Source: Tanypteryx hageni
Lineage: Eukaryota; Arthropoda; Insecta; Odonata; Petaluridae
Direction: 5' to 3'
DNA length: 64,000 bases
NCBI GenBank assembly: GCA_028673005.1
Contig: CM054114.1
Span: 23,585,369-23,649,368 of the forward strand
Part shown: positions 21,657-32,640 of the stretch, one piece after another
Position numbering within the stretch: the first letter of the stretch is position 1
How the letters are laid out: each line of letters opens with the position of its first letter
Notes under the pieces: model-generated
Told to the model about the DNA's origin: nothing
Seen by the model: only the letters and a program-made list of their open reading frames with translations
Databases searched by the model: none
Position numbers and translations under genes: made by a program

Positions 21657-22948
21657 CAGGGTGATTCAAAAGTCCCCGAACTATAAATTTTTTAAATTGT
21701 TTGCTGTTGTTGGTTTTGGTATGTACGGGTGACCTTGGCGAACATGCTGCAGTGGCGACATCACCGCCTGCCAGTGCGCATGCCTGGGAGTCGGCCGGAA
21801 ATGTTAGTCAGTCCGCCATGAGTCTCAGGCAAGAACAGAGGGTTGCTTTGCTGGAAGCTAATTTACAGAAAAATCTTATCAACGTTGCATCCACTTGTTT
21901 CAAGAGAAGTTCCCTGTTGCTCCTATTCCAGGGAAAACAACAGTGTATGATCTTGTGCATTTTCGTGATTCTGGTAGTATTAAGGATAGGCAGAGAAGCG
22001 GCCGACCGTCCGTGTTAATGTTCGTGATAATGCCTGCGTTTACCGAGCATGTTCAACAGGTCCTGCAGCACTCTCCCGGCAAGTCACTTTGGCGGTTGTC
22101 ACAGCAGGTTGGAGCATCTTATTCAGCCTGCCAAAGGGTTACTAAACGTTTGAAGCTAGGGCCATACCGAGTTCGAGAAGTGCAAGAGCTTCGCCCACTG
22201 GAACCAGGAAAGCATGTTGCCTATTACAAATGGTTTAGGAGATTCACTTGCAAAAATGAGATTATCCAACTTAACATGACTTTCTTCAATGATGAGGCTT
22301 GATTTCATTTAAATGGGTATGTCAATAGCCAGAACACTTGCATCTGGGCTGCGCTTAATCCTCACACACTGCATGAGGTCCCACTTCACCAGCTGAAAGT
22401 TGGAGTGTGGTGTGCCATGTCTAGGTGGCGAATTGTGGGACCAATTTTTTTTCGATACAACTGTTAATTCAGAAGTGTACTTGTTAGACATCATCCATCA
22501 ATTTGTAGCCATGCTGGAAGCTGATGAGCATTATTGTTGGTTCCAACAAGACGGCATAACTTGCCACAAGTCCAATGAAACAATCGAGAAGCTCCATGAG
22601 TTCTTTGATGATCGATTAATCTCGAAAAATCTTTGGCCACCTCGCTCACTGGACTTGATTCCTCCAGATTTCTTTTTGTGGGGCTATCTGAAGGAGACAG
22701 TGTATTGCAACAATCCTAGAATGCTGCAGGACATGCGGAGCAACATCAACAAAGCTGTGAGGGACATCCCAGTCAACGTACTGAAAAGAGTTTCCACCAA
22801 CATGTGTCATCGTGTGAATGTGTCTTTTACAAAATGGTGGATATTTCCAGCATCTTTTGTAAACTTCAGTAAAGGTTTCAATGTACAAAATCTATTGAAT
22901 TTAAATAAATCTTTTTAATCAGAGCTCGGGGACTTTTGAATCACCCTG
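21657..22948 (+). mobile_element. Mariner-superfamily element of DD41D type, complete ends
   Basis: The left end, CAGGGTGATTCAAAAGTCCC, continues as CCGAACT. The right end, reverse complemented, gives the same sequence with CCGAGCT, so 23 of the first 24 bases match. The element is 1292 bp, the usual mariner length. Flanks are GA on the left and TATA on the right, so a clean TA duplication is not seen on the left. The interior is a frame-broken transposase (see separate entry). Confidence 0.85.
21895..22918 (+). pseudogene. DD41D-type mariner transposase, frame-broken
   Basis: The N-terminal part (RQEQRVALLEANL, then a helix-turn-helix region with RSGRPSV and QQVGASYSACQRVTKRL) is spread over two frames. 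A stop follows NDEA at about 22300. The C-terminal part is open from 22400 to 22918: WFQQDGITCHKSNETIEKL, LWPPRSLDLIPPDFFLWGYL, VRDIPVNVLKRV. The aspartate of QQDG and the last one in PPDFFLWG are 38 residues apart here. Relatives usually carry about three more residues in this loop, which would give DD41D (rosa-like). The enzyme cut-and-pastes its own element. This copy has at least two frame breaks and is inactive. Confidence 0.8.
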
Positions 22949-23079
22949 TATATACAGCGTGAAAGCATGTATTTATGCATTATGGATCAGCTTCTTGACT
23001 GTAGTATCCACCCACTTTGTGAATATGGCACCCTTTACTGCCTCTGCCTAGTTTGCTGGCAAGAAGATGCTCAGTACCA

Positions 23080-23780
23080 ATATATTTATCTTCTGGATGG
23101 AGAAACCATTGTTATCAACCCAACCCGCCACTGAGATCTCAGAAGAAGTCACCGAGAACCGTAAGGCACTACCTATACCACTACCTATACCACTACCTAC
23201 GCCACTACCTAAGCCACCACCTATGCCGTTGCCATCGTCTATGCAGTCACTGCTGGCCCATACTGCATCGTCATCGTTGTTGTTGTTATCAGCTGTAAGT
23301 CATTACTTTATTCATTTTTAACAACATTTAAAATCATTTGCAAATATTCCCAGCTGAAACATATCATATTTGGTTCATTTGTGGAGGAAATGCCAGATAG
23401 CGACGATGAACAAAAAACACCTAGGCCTTCTAGGCAATCTCTTTTTGAAGCTGGGGTAATATATATCTTGGCATTAGATTGATTTGATGATGTACCAGTA
23501 AACAATTTTTAATTTGCATCATACTACTCAACTAATTTAATCTGAATTTATTTCCCCATTTTAGACGGACGCATTGAAAAAAAATTGAGACCGCTGAGTT
23601 GTGGTTATGGCCCATTGCCATTTATGAAGGTGGAAGAATTACAAGAGGGGCAGCATCACAGAATTATTGAACTAGAGTCAATGGCAATGAGGTATGGGCA
23701 AGCGGTGATGGCAACTATGACAAAAGGGGAGGAAGATCCCAGTTGGAGAAGGAAGGTCTTCCTTGCCAAACGATATTAAA
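23080..23780 (+). pseudogene. Possible multi-exon gene or transposon gene remnant, unrecognised
   Basis: Three open pieces on the same strand have plausible splice signals between them. 23087-23295 encodes a leucine-proline repeat (PIPLPIPLPTPLPKPPPMPL) and ends near GCTGTAAGT. About 23378-23455 encodes VEEMPDSDDEQKTPRPSRQS and ends near GGGGTAATA. After a TTTTAG acceptor near 23564, 23567-23779 encodes ELQEGQHHRIIELESMAMRY and ends KVFLAKRY before a stop. The phases were not all reconciled. I do not recognise the protein; the last piece resembles helical C-termini of Myb/SANT-type transposon-associated proteins, which is a guess. Confidence 0.3.
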
Positions 23781-23939
23781 ATGTATTGACAACTGAGGAC
23801 AAAATTATATAACCAAAGTACGGAAATGTTTATATTAACCAGAAAAAATAATACATTAACAAACCTAACAGAATAGTATAGCATTAACCAGTGAGAATAT
23901 TTGATTTCATTTTTGCCAATCAGTCACATAAACTCCAAT

Positions 23940-24630
23940 AGATAAATAAACTTGTTCAAACCTGTCTTATTTCATTTTATTTAATACCTTAAAACTTCAT
24001 ATTCCTACCATATGCAGGCTCAGCATTTCTATAATCTTACAGTTAGAGTGCTTCATTCAGATTTGAGACTTGACAGACATGTGCATAAAGTGGGTTTCTC
24101 AAAAAAAAGATCTTCTACGCATCAGATAGCTCTCCAAAGCGCAAACAGTAAGTTCTCAACTTTTAAATTATTTTGCATTAACTCCACTCTCAAATCATAC
24201 CTTTTCACAAGTATCATTATTTTTCTATTACCCTAAGGTTATGGATGCGACAGTGGATAGAGTTGGAGTTGCAATCGCCTCCTATGGAGGAGTAAAAAAT
24301 ATGCATGAGGAAAACATACAGTATCTCCCATTTCAGTATATGGCGATTTATCACTCTTGGGAAATATTGGAAAGATTCCCAGATTACGCCAGAAACTGAA
24401 TTAACTTTGATGAATATAGCCTCTGCTTTGAACATTATAACAAAGGAGTGATCCAGATTAATGGACCACCACCAATTAAAAAAGATTGTTATGAGTGTAA
24501 AATCTCCAACAGAAAAAATGGGTTTTCTAATAAAAATGGATTGTCAATAAATAAACTTGTTCAAACCTGTCTGATTTCGTTTTATTTAAAACCTAAAAAA
24601 ACTTCATATTTCCACCATGCGCATTTCTCA
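23940..24630. repeat. 75-bp direct repeat, 605 bp apart
   Basis: The segment at 23941-24025 (GATAAATAAACTTGTTCAAA onward) recurs at 24546-24630 with a few differences, including CAAACCTGTCT.ATTTC.TTTTATTTAA and ACTTCATATT.CNACCAT.TGC. Each copy contains an AATAAA signal. It could mark two related 3' ends or a small duplication. No coding function is proposed for the interval. Confidence 0.6.
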
Positions 24631-24836
24631 CAGAGAGAGAGAAAACAATATTTCCACAAAAGGTTGTTCCCGCAAATAGATGGTGATTCTGTGCATTTCT
24701 AAGGACTGCCAGAGAGGAGGTAACGACATAATGGGAATGAGGTAGGAAGGGAATGAAGAGAAACAATCATTGGAAGGAAGGTAATGTAATAAGATAGAAA
24801 ACTGGAATGGGGGCCCAAAAGTATTACCATTTTTCC

Positions 24837-25138
24837 ACCAGATTAGAGATGCCAGATTAAACATGCCAGATTAGACATGCCAGATTAGACATGCCAGATT
24901 AGACATGCCAGATTAGACATGCCAGATTAGAGAAGCCAGATTAGAGAAGCCAGATTAGAGAAGCCAGATTAGACATGCCAGATTAGACATGCCAGATTAG
25001 AGAGAGAAAACCATTTTCCAGCCAGATTAGAGAGAGGAAACAATTTTCCAGCCAGATTAGAGAGGGAAAATAATTTTCCAGCCAGATTAGAGAGAAAACA
25101 ATTTTCCAGCCAGATTAGAGAGAGAAAACCATTTTCCA
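24837..25138. repeat. Nested minisatellite, 14-bp then 30-bp units
   Basis: Twelve 14-bp units (GCCAGATTAGACAT and variants ending AGAA or AGAG) run from 24837 to 25004. They are followed by five 28-30-bp units (24991-25138), each beginning with the same GCCAGATTAGAGAG head and adding AGAAAACCATTTTCCA. The larger unit has therefore grown from the smaller one. Imperfect repeats of AAAATGAATCAACCARTCAC follow at 25229-25300. Confidence 0.9.
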
Positions 25139-25410
25139 GCCACTGAACCCATTTTTGATCGTCTTTTTAGATGGAGAAAACCATTTTACCACCATAAACT
25201 TGGCAACACCGTTTTCCCTGCCAAAATGATCAACCAATCACAATTTACCACCAAAATGAATCAACCAGTCACAATTTACCACCAAAATGAATCAACCAAT
25301 CAGCGATTTACGAACGTCTTTTATTTGTTCATGTGATCGAATTATGATCATCTTTTGTTTTCAAAATGGCAGCTGTGCTGAAACTGGCTTTTCCTATACT
25401 ACTGGCCTTG

Positions 25411-26165
25411 ATACGTGGTGAAACCGATTCTCATGGACGAGTTAAACCAACGCGGACAAGTAGATCTCATGGACTTTCAGAGTTTACTTGATGGGGATTA
25501 TAAATTAACCCTGCATTATCAAGTGCACCTGAGTAAATTTCACCTTATACATCCATTGGTGTTGAAATTGGCGACAGAGGTTGCCAGAATATTTGCTGAG
25601 CATCTTTTTAGACTTTGGGGTACCGCACGTATTGCAGTCTGATAATGGTAGAGAATTCACGGACAAAATAATAAGAGAGCTCAGCAAATTGTGGCCCAGG
25701 ATGGTTCTGGTCAACGGGAGACCTCGATATCTGCAGAGTCAAGGGTCGGTCGAATGAAGCAAAGCCACGATGAAGGATGTGGGACAATAAGACACCGAAT
25801 TGGAGATTGGGGTTGGGATTTGTTCAGTGGAGCATGAACACAACTTTCCACGAGGCCATCAAGACGACGCCATATCAGGCCATGTTTGGCTGCAAATCAA
25901 AGATCGGTTTGGGGACGTCTCTTTTGGCAGAATTTTCAGAAAAAATTGCAACTGATATTATGGAAGAGGAAATGGAGGATCTTATTATTGCCAACACTCG
26001 GAAGGGGAAATTGCAGGACCATCTCACCGACAAATTGACAAAACACGAGAGGAGAAAATAGCTAGGCCATCTCACAGACAAATTGACAAACCTCAAGAAG
26101 AGGAAATAGTGGGACCATCTCACTGACAAATTGATGAACCTCAAGAAGAGGATGTCACAAGCCAT
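25411..26165 (+). pseudogene. Integrase remnant, KRBA2/retroelement type, frame-broken
   Basis: The first open part (about 25415-25640) encodes QVDLMDFQSLLDGDYKLTLH, a retroviral-type integrase core start whose first catalytic aspartate sits in the 'VDLMD' strand. It is followed by LWGTARIAV and, after a frame change, LQSDNGREFTD, which holds the second catalytic aspartate. A further frame (25777-26061) has VQWSMNTTFHEAIKTTPYQA and MFGCKS. This order matches vertebrate KRBA2-like and related transposon integrases, as I recall them. The C-terminal part has expanded into three repeats of a 17-19-residue unit, DHLTDKLTKHERRK and variants (26015-26155), with stops. It is inactive. Confidence 0.7.
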
Positions 26166-26534
26166 TAAATGTTCTGAAAAAGGACAGCAAAAAATTTAAA
26201 TTTATAAGCCGAAAGAATGAGAAATATTAAGAAAAGGAAAGTGAAAGATAGGTGACTGCGTTAACCTTCACATTGTGCAATACGACCAAGGTAGAGGTGA
26301 CTCCACTAATTTGATCGTTGTAGTCATGGATATCAAGGACGAAAAATTAAAGTTTGGAATGTAGAAAAAAGTATAAGAGTAATCGTTCGCAAGCTTTCCA
26401 TAGCTAAAGGGCAGGTAATTCAAAGATGTGGATGTCACCAAAATTGCATGACAAGAATATGTCAATGCTTTAACCTCTTCCGTTATTTGCCCGTATTAAT
26501 GTGCAAAATTTTTGTTCCAAAAAATATTTTTGCA

Positions 26535-26554
26535 TATATATATATATATATATA
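26535..26554. repeat. (TA)n at left flank of Tigger element
   Basis: About ten TA units lie immediately left of the Tigger terminus. With the run at 28812 they form one array split by the insertion. Confidence 0.9.
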
Positions 26555-28808
26555 CCTTCTCCTCGACTTACAACCTATGCGACTTACGACCATCCGCACT
26601 TTTGACCACAAAAAATAAATAAATAAAAATAATAAATAAATAAAGATAACTACATGGTAGGGTCAAAAAGTTCCCGAAATTGATGCCTAGAGCACAGCAG
26701 GGTCTAGGCATCAGAGTCTGTTTGACCCTCCCACTGCCTCTCACTCAGTCGCTTTCAAGCATCAGTTGCGTGTGGATTTGTTACAATTGTATCTGAAATA
26801 TTACCCCTAAAATGACTGGTAAAAGGAAAATACTTTCATCTGCAGGTGCGCCAGCCAATAAGTCAAGGAAGGCTATTGATTTAGACTGTAAAATGAAGAA
26901 TATCCGGCAGTATGAATGCGGAAAGAAGGTTAATACAATTGCACGTGACTTGAAGTTATCACATTTTACAGTATTAATGATACTTAAGGACAAAGAAAGA
27001 ATTTGTGAAGCTGTGAAAGGTTCTGCACCTATGCAGTCTACAATTTTAACCAAACAACGACAGGGAATGAAATGGAGAAATTGTTATTCATGTGGATGGC
27101 AGATTCAATACAGAAAAAAATACCCATGAGCCTTCTCGCAGTGCAAACAAAGGCTAGATGTCTTTTTCAGACATTAAAATCACGCTCCGGAGACGATTAC
27201 GCACAAGATTTTCAGGCTAGTAATGGGTGGTTTATGTGTTTTAAAAAAAGATTTGCTTTGCATAATGTACATATCACAGGAGAAGCAGGAAGTGCAGATG
27301 AAGAAGGAGCCCAAAAATTCGTTGATAGTTTTAACAAATTAATTGAAGTAAAAGGTTATATACCAGAACAAATTTTCAACGTAGACGAAAGTGGCTTGCT
27401 ACGAATGCCTACTCGTACATACATACATCAAGAAGAAAAAAGGATGCCAGGATTCAAAGGTTTTAAGGATATGTTAACTTTGTTGCTTGGTGGTAATGCC
27501 GCGGGTTTTAAGCTGAAGCCTTTTCTAATCTATCATTCGGAAAAACCTCGTGCATTTAAGCACATCAACAAGCATACACTGCCCGTTTGCTACCATTCAA
27601 ACCCTGAAGCTTGGATGATTCAAGCACTGTTCGAAGACTGGTTCATGAACTGCTTCATTCCCCAGGCTCGTGAATATTGTGCGGAGAGAGGTATCCCTTT
27701 CAAGATTTTATTGATTATGGACAATGCCCTTGGCCACCCCCCTCATCTGGACGACCTTCATCCCGATGTTACAGTGGTTTTTATGCCACCTAACACAACC
27801 GCTATCATCCAACCCATGGATCAGGGTGCTATTTCATTTCATTTCATTTCATTTCATTTAAGGCTCATTACCTCAAAACGACATTCACACAAGCCATCAA
27901 AGTCATCGATTCTGATGCAGATTTATCTTTTTGAGATTTTTGGAAGCAGTACAACATTCTTCAGTGTATCAAGAATATTTCGACCTCATGGGAATGTGTA
28001 CCAAAGAACTGTACGTCAGGAATTTGGAAAAAGTGTCTCAAATGTTATGCGAATGCATTTGAAGGATTTGAACAAGAAGAGGAGCTAGAAGTGATTAGAG
28101 AAGACATAGTTAAATTTGCAAACAATCTAGAATTAAAACGTGAAATAGAAGATGTAGAGGAGTTGCTAGATTGTGAGACAAAAGAACTTTTAGATGAAGA
28201 GTTGATTGAATTGGAAGCACACAGAGTGGCAGAAGAAAAAGCGAGAGAAGAAGATGAGCCAGAAAAGAAATTCACGACAAAGGGTTTATCTGATTTGTTT
28301 TCACAATTGAATAAAGCTCTAGCCAGTTTTGAAGTAATGGATCCTAATGTCGAACGCTTTGCAAAGGTTGAACATATCATTCAAGATGCTGTGCGTTGTT
28401 ATCGTGAGATATATGATGAAATAAAGAAAAAATCTATTCAAACAAAGCTCATCATGTTCCTCAAAAAACCATCTACCTCAACCCAAGAACATGATTGTGA
28501 AAATTAAAAGTATATTTTCAATTGCTCTTTTTCACAGAAACAATTTTTTTATTGTATGTATGCGGAATTTCATTTGTTTTTATTTTTACATTAATTTTAG
28601 GTTGTATTTTTGTTTACAGTACAATAGAGTACATATTATGTACTTTCCACATTATGTACAATAATTATACATAGATTGAATTTTTGTGTTTTATATTTTT
28701 TTAACCCGTTTGAATGAAAATAGTGTTAAAAATATAAATCCGACACACGACCAGATCAACTTACGACCTGTCAGTCGGAACGGAACTCGGTCATAAGTTG
28801 AGGAGAAG

Positions 28809-28811
<3 letters not shown>
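26555..28811 (+). mobile_element. Tigger DNA transposon, complete ends
   Basis: The left end CCTTCTCCTCGACTTACAAC and the right end, reverse complemented (CAGCTTCTCCTCAACTTATG), form inverted repeats. Subterminal GACTTACGAC (26580) and ACTTACGACC (28762) also mirror each other. Both ends abut (TA)n, fitting the TA target of the pogo group. The length is 2257 bp. The interior is a decayed transposase gene. Confidence 0.85.
26812..28507 (+). pseudogene. Tigger transposase, frame-broken
   Basis: ATG at 26812 begins MTGKRKILSS and leads into a CENP-B-type DNA-binding region (NTIARDLKLSHFTVLMILKD). Frame changes near 27070-27080 move into 27072-28088. There the second HTH (FQASNGWFMCFKKRFALHNV) and the DDE core follow: FNVDESGLL (first catalytic aspartate), LIMDNALGHPP (second) and MPPNTTAIIQPMDQG (third). 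At 27831-27858 an expanded ATTTC repeat interrupts the frame after MDQGAI. The C-terminal helical and acidic part resumes in another frame and ends ...TQEHDCEN at 28504. The catalytic triad is visible, but breaks prevent a full product. Confidence 0.85.

Positions 28812-28851
<40 letters not shown>
28812..28851. repeat. (TA)n at right flank of Tigger element
   Basis: About 20 TA units directly follow the Tigger right end. Confidence 0.9.
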
Positions 28852-28854
<3 letters not shown>

Positions 28855-28855
<1 letters not shown>

Positions 28856-29035
28856 AAATTCCAGCGAGACGGGTGCCTGTGTATTGCAAAATGCCCAGGC
28901 CGACCAGGCCCTTTGGAGGAGAAGGTGCATCATGTGAGGGAGTTGTTTCAACACAGCCCCCGACAATCCACTGACAGAGGACAGGGTTCATGGTTGAAGC
29001 GACAAGGCTTAGCCTTTAAATGAAGAAGAAGAAGT
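28855..29035 (+). mobile_element. Possible LINE or SINE 3' end with (GAA)n tail
   Basis: A GC-richer segment of about 170 bp sits between (TA)n and the simple tail GAAGAAGAAGAAG (29021-29033). It is non-coding by inspection. The tail layout suits a short 3' fragment of a non-LTR element. The family is unknown. Confidence 0.35.
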
Positions 29036-29115
29036 ACTATATGTATGAACCCTTAACTTTTTACCTCTTTGCTCTCAGCAGCTAGCGTTAATGAATTTTG
29101 AAGATTTTTTGGATA

Positions 29116-32109
29116 GGGGAAGGTGGGCCACAATGGGTCATGTTCCACAGTGGATCATTGAATTTCCCTCCTTTCTCATCTGTTGTAAAAAAAGTGGCGC
29201 TCTGGTGTTAATTTTTGTAACTACTAATACACATTTTCCGTAGGATTTTGACAAGTTAGTTTACTTGTGCATCATTGTATGAGAAGAAGTGTGTTTTGAC
29301 ATCGCCAAAGTAAAATTTCCTGTTCTGGTAAGTTCATTTTTTACATTATTTTAGTTTAAGTATTTTTAATTCCAGTAGTACTATGGAATACTGTTATATG
29401 TATGCTATAAAATCATATATTAACCAAGTAACATACGAGTAATTAGGTTATGTAAAATATGAATTTTTACAAAATCTCCACATGGGCCACAATGGGTCAA
29501 TTTCGTGGGGCAGTATTAAACTTTTCATGTTTATTTTTGTTTCATTGCAGGACAAAATGACTCGCAACTGAAAACAGAAAACCACCAATGGGATGTTTAC
29601 AGAAGAAGAAATGAGAAGTGCAGTTAATTTGGTTATGAAAGACAGATTTTCTATTCGTCAAGCTGCAGAACGAAGTGGGATTAAATTTTCAACTCTTCAA
29701 CGGTGAGTCATTCAAGTTACACTGAATTGTTTTACACATTATGTTAATCATTAGACATCAAGATATAAGATGTTTATACTATTGCTAAACACAACTGTTA
29801 TCAACAAATTAATTATGGAACTCTTGCATTTTGTCTGTGCAGGTATGTTGCGAAGGCAAAGACAGAAGGAGAACCTGTTCGAATGGTTCCGAACTATGCC
29901 TGTTGACTAGTCTTTACTGCCGAACAAGAAAAATAGTAACAAATTATCTTGTTCAATGTTCAGCTATGTGCTATGGAAAATCGACCAGAGATGTTAGGGG
30001 TATTGCATATGAAATGGCAGATATTAATAAGATAAGCATTCCTGATAGTTGGCATAGGGATAGAAAAGCTGGGCTAGAGTGGATGTGGTCATTTCTTAAA
30101 AGAAATGAATTGAGTCTTAGAACACCTGAAGGTTTTTGTCTCGCATGACATCATTTAATGAACATAATGTCAACCTTTTCTTCACAAACTTAGAAAGTCT
30201 TTATAGACAGGAGGAAAATTTTGCTTATGGAATTAGAGTGTAGAATTTAGATGAGACAGGAACTACAACAGTGCAAAATTCCAGTAAAATAATTGCAAAA
30301 AAATGTGTAAAGCAGGTTAATGTAACAACTAGCCAAGAACGTGGTATGTTAGTGACAACTTGTTTAGCCATTAGTGCCACTGGGTCATTTAATCCACCAG
30401 TAATGGTCTTTCCTAGAAAACATTATAAAACACACATGATCAATGGGGCCCCTCTTGGCACTTTGGGTTTATCCAATCCTAGCGGCTGGATGACCTCAGA
30501 TCTTTTCCCACAAGTTATCCAACACTTCGGCATCGAAAGAAAACCCTTGCCTATTAATATTGGACAATCATGAGAGTCATATTTCTATAGAAGCTCTGGA
30601 CCTAGCAAAATCCAATGGTGTCACGATATTAACACTTCCACCTCATAGCAGTCATCGGATGCAGCCTCTTGATGTTTCCGTGTATGGGCCTTTTAAAGTT
30701 TACTACAATCAAGTACTTCAATCTTGGTTGTTGGCTCATGCAGGAATTCCACTTTCTATCCATGATGTAGCACCTTGCGTAGGAACAGCTTTCAACAAAG
30801 CATTTGTGCCAACGAATATTATTAATGGCTTCAAACATTTAGGCATTTTTCCATTTGATAAATCAATTTTTTCAGAAGATGATTTTTTGTGTAGCTCTGT
30901 GACTGATGGGGAAAACCCTAAGGAAAATTCTGAGGCAGGGCCATCTAGTGTTTCTGTTCCTGGTAGCTCTGCAATGATCCCTTCAACTTCTAAAAGCACA
31001 TAAGTTGGACCTATCACAGAAATACTGGCTTCTCCTTCTACTTCATTTGATTCTACACACCAATGCAAAAAGTTTATAAATCCTGCTGAATTCAAAGGCT
31101 TTCCTAAAGCAAAACCAAGAAAGCTTAATCGAAAACCCCAAGAGAAAGGCACTAGTATTATTGCAACCAGCACCTCAGAAAAATTTAAATTACAAGCAAA
31201 GGCTGAAAACCGAAAAGCGAAGAAAGCTAAAATGCTAAAACCTAAAGTTCTTTTTGCAAAAAATCTGAAAAAGAAATAACAGAATCAGATGAAGAGGAAG
31301 AAAAATGGATGGGAAGTTCTTTGTCCTGTTCGTCCAAAGAGAGTTTTGAAGAATTTGAAATGGACATCACATCACAATTCATCAATGGGAAGCTAGATAG
31401 ACCACTAAAGAAAGATGAATTTGTTCTTGTCGAATTTACTGACAAGAATAAATTTTAACACATTGGTCAATATACTGGGGTTATGGCAAGTGATGGAGCC
31501 CTTGAAATTAATTTCTTACTGCACAATTTGAAATTAGAAAACACATTCTTCTTTCCCAATATCCCGGATGTTGCAGATGTATCAGAAAAAGAGATAAGGT
31601 TGATATTGCCTCCACCAATAAATATTTATGGTACGAAAAGAATACAAGGTAAAATAAAATTTGATATCACTTTTTCCATCATAGATTTACGTTAAGTAGA
31701 GAACATCTTAATGTTCTAATGTTCAAATCTGAAATGTTTGTTTTAATTTTCATATTACTGTATCTATTTTTAATGTTATTTAGCCTACAGCAATCATTAC
31801 GTATTTTTTAAATAAAAATGTGATTTATTTGAATTTAAACTCTTCTTTAAACTTATTTCTAGGTTGACCCAATGTGGCCCAAGGGTTGACCCATTGTGCC
31901 CCACACATGGTCCACAGTGGGTCAATATTTCATTTTTGAAATTTGATTTTTCTCTGATTTTGTGTGCAAAAATTTTATATTCCAACATTCAGTTGTTGTT
32001 GCTTATGAGTTGAAGTTTATATTCCACCCATTTAAAAGTGGAAATATTTTCTCTAAAAAAATAGAAAAATCAAAAACTGATAATTGACCCACTGTGGCCC
32101 ACCCTCCCC
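29116..32109 (+). mobile_element. Pogo-like DNA transposon with subterminal repeats, complete ends
   Basis: The left end GGGGAAGGTGGGCCACAATG (29116) and the right end, reverse complemented (GGGGAGGGTGGGCCACAGTG), match over about 25 bp. Both are flanked by TA (29114-29115, 32110-32111). The motif GGGCCACAATGGGTCA or its complement recurs inside each end (29142-29158, 29484-29499, 31864-31924). These are likely transposase binding sites. The 2994-bp element contains an intron-bearing transposase gene, now broken. Confidence 0.9.
29557..31700 (+). pseudogene. Pogo-like transposase (psq-type HTH and DDE), intron-containing, broken
   Basis: A leader intron may end at TTCATTGCAG (29550), followed by ATG at 29557; a TGA is the fifth codon. 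MFTEEEMRSAVNLVMK and ..SIRQAAERSGIKFSTLQR form a pipsqueak-type HTH. A 140-bp GT-AG intron (29703-29842) interrupts the codon after TLQ, and RYVAKAKTEGE follows. Later pieces in several frames are GIAYEMA, the DETGTTTVQ block (first catalytic D), MVFPRKHYKTHM, the NHESHISIEALDLAKSNGVT block (second), PPHSSHRMQPLDVSVYGPFK (third) and ..NIINGFKHLGIFPFD. Stops and shifts lie near 29908, 30145, 30243 and 30560. The C-terminal acidic region continues in fragments to about 31690. Confidence 0.85.
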
Positions 32110-32144
32110 TACACTTTCTATGGAAGAAAAGTTATAATTATCTG

Positions 32145-32640
32145 TTAGTGCGAGTTGGGAACCTTCCTTATAAGTAAAAGAGGAAAGGTATATGAAAAAT
32201 TAGGAAAAAAATTTAAATTTCTAATGGATATGGGGAACAAAATGATATCAAGTATTGATGATGAAAGTATTACATTTGTTAAAACATATTTTAATGTTGA
32301 CATAGACAAACAATTAAAGATTGAATGTGAGCAACTCAAAAGAATATATTAAATTGTCTAAAGATGCATTTGAAGAACAATCTTTAACATGTCCACTTAT
32401 ATTAAATTTGATCCTAAAAATAAATCTTATAGATCTTTTTGCAAATCTATACACGATTTTGAAAATTTATTTGACGATGCCAATAACGAGTTGCAAACCA
32501 GAAAGAGCTTTTCCTAAATTGTCTGTCATTAAAAATAAATACAGGCCTACAATGAGGGATGAAAGACAGCCATTTGTCAGTTCTTTCGATAGAAAGTGAT
32601 ATTCTCAAGCTCGAAATTCAGGTCAAATCCAAAGCTTTCG
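32145..32640 (+). pseudogene. hAT-type transposase C-terminal remnant
   Basis: One frame (32155-32349) reads ..KFLMDMGNKMISSIDDESIT and ..ERKL-like pieces. Another (32321-32599) contains LTMPITSCKPERAFPKLSVI and KYRPTMRDERQ. This is the 'P.SS...ER.FS.L..IK..LRS.M...RL' dimerisation block of hAT transposases (ZMYM/ZBED-type proteins), with TSCKPERAFPKL in place of the usual SSA..ERSFSKL. Stops separate the pieces. Termini were not found. Confidence 0.6.

Noticed and set aside
24837..25138. CRISPR-like array
   Set aside because: Short direct repeats of 14 and 30 bp have no unique spacers between them and lie in an animal genome; it is a minisatellite.
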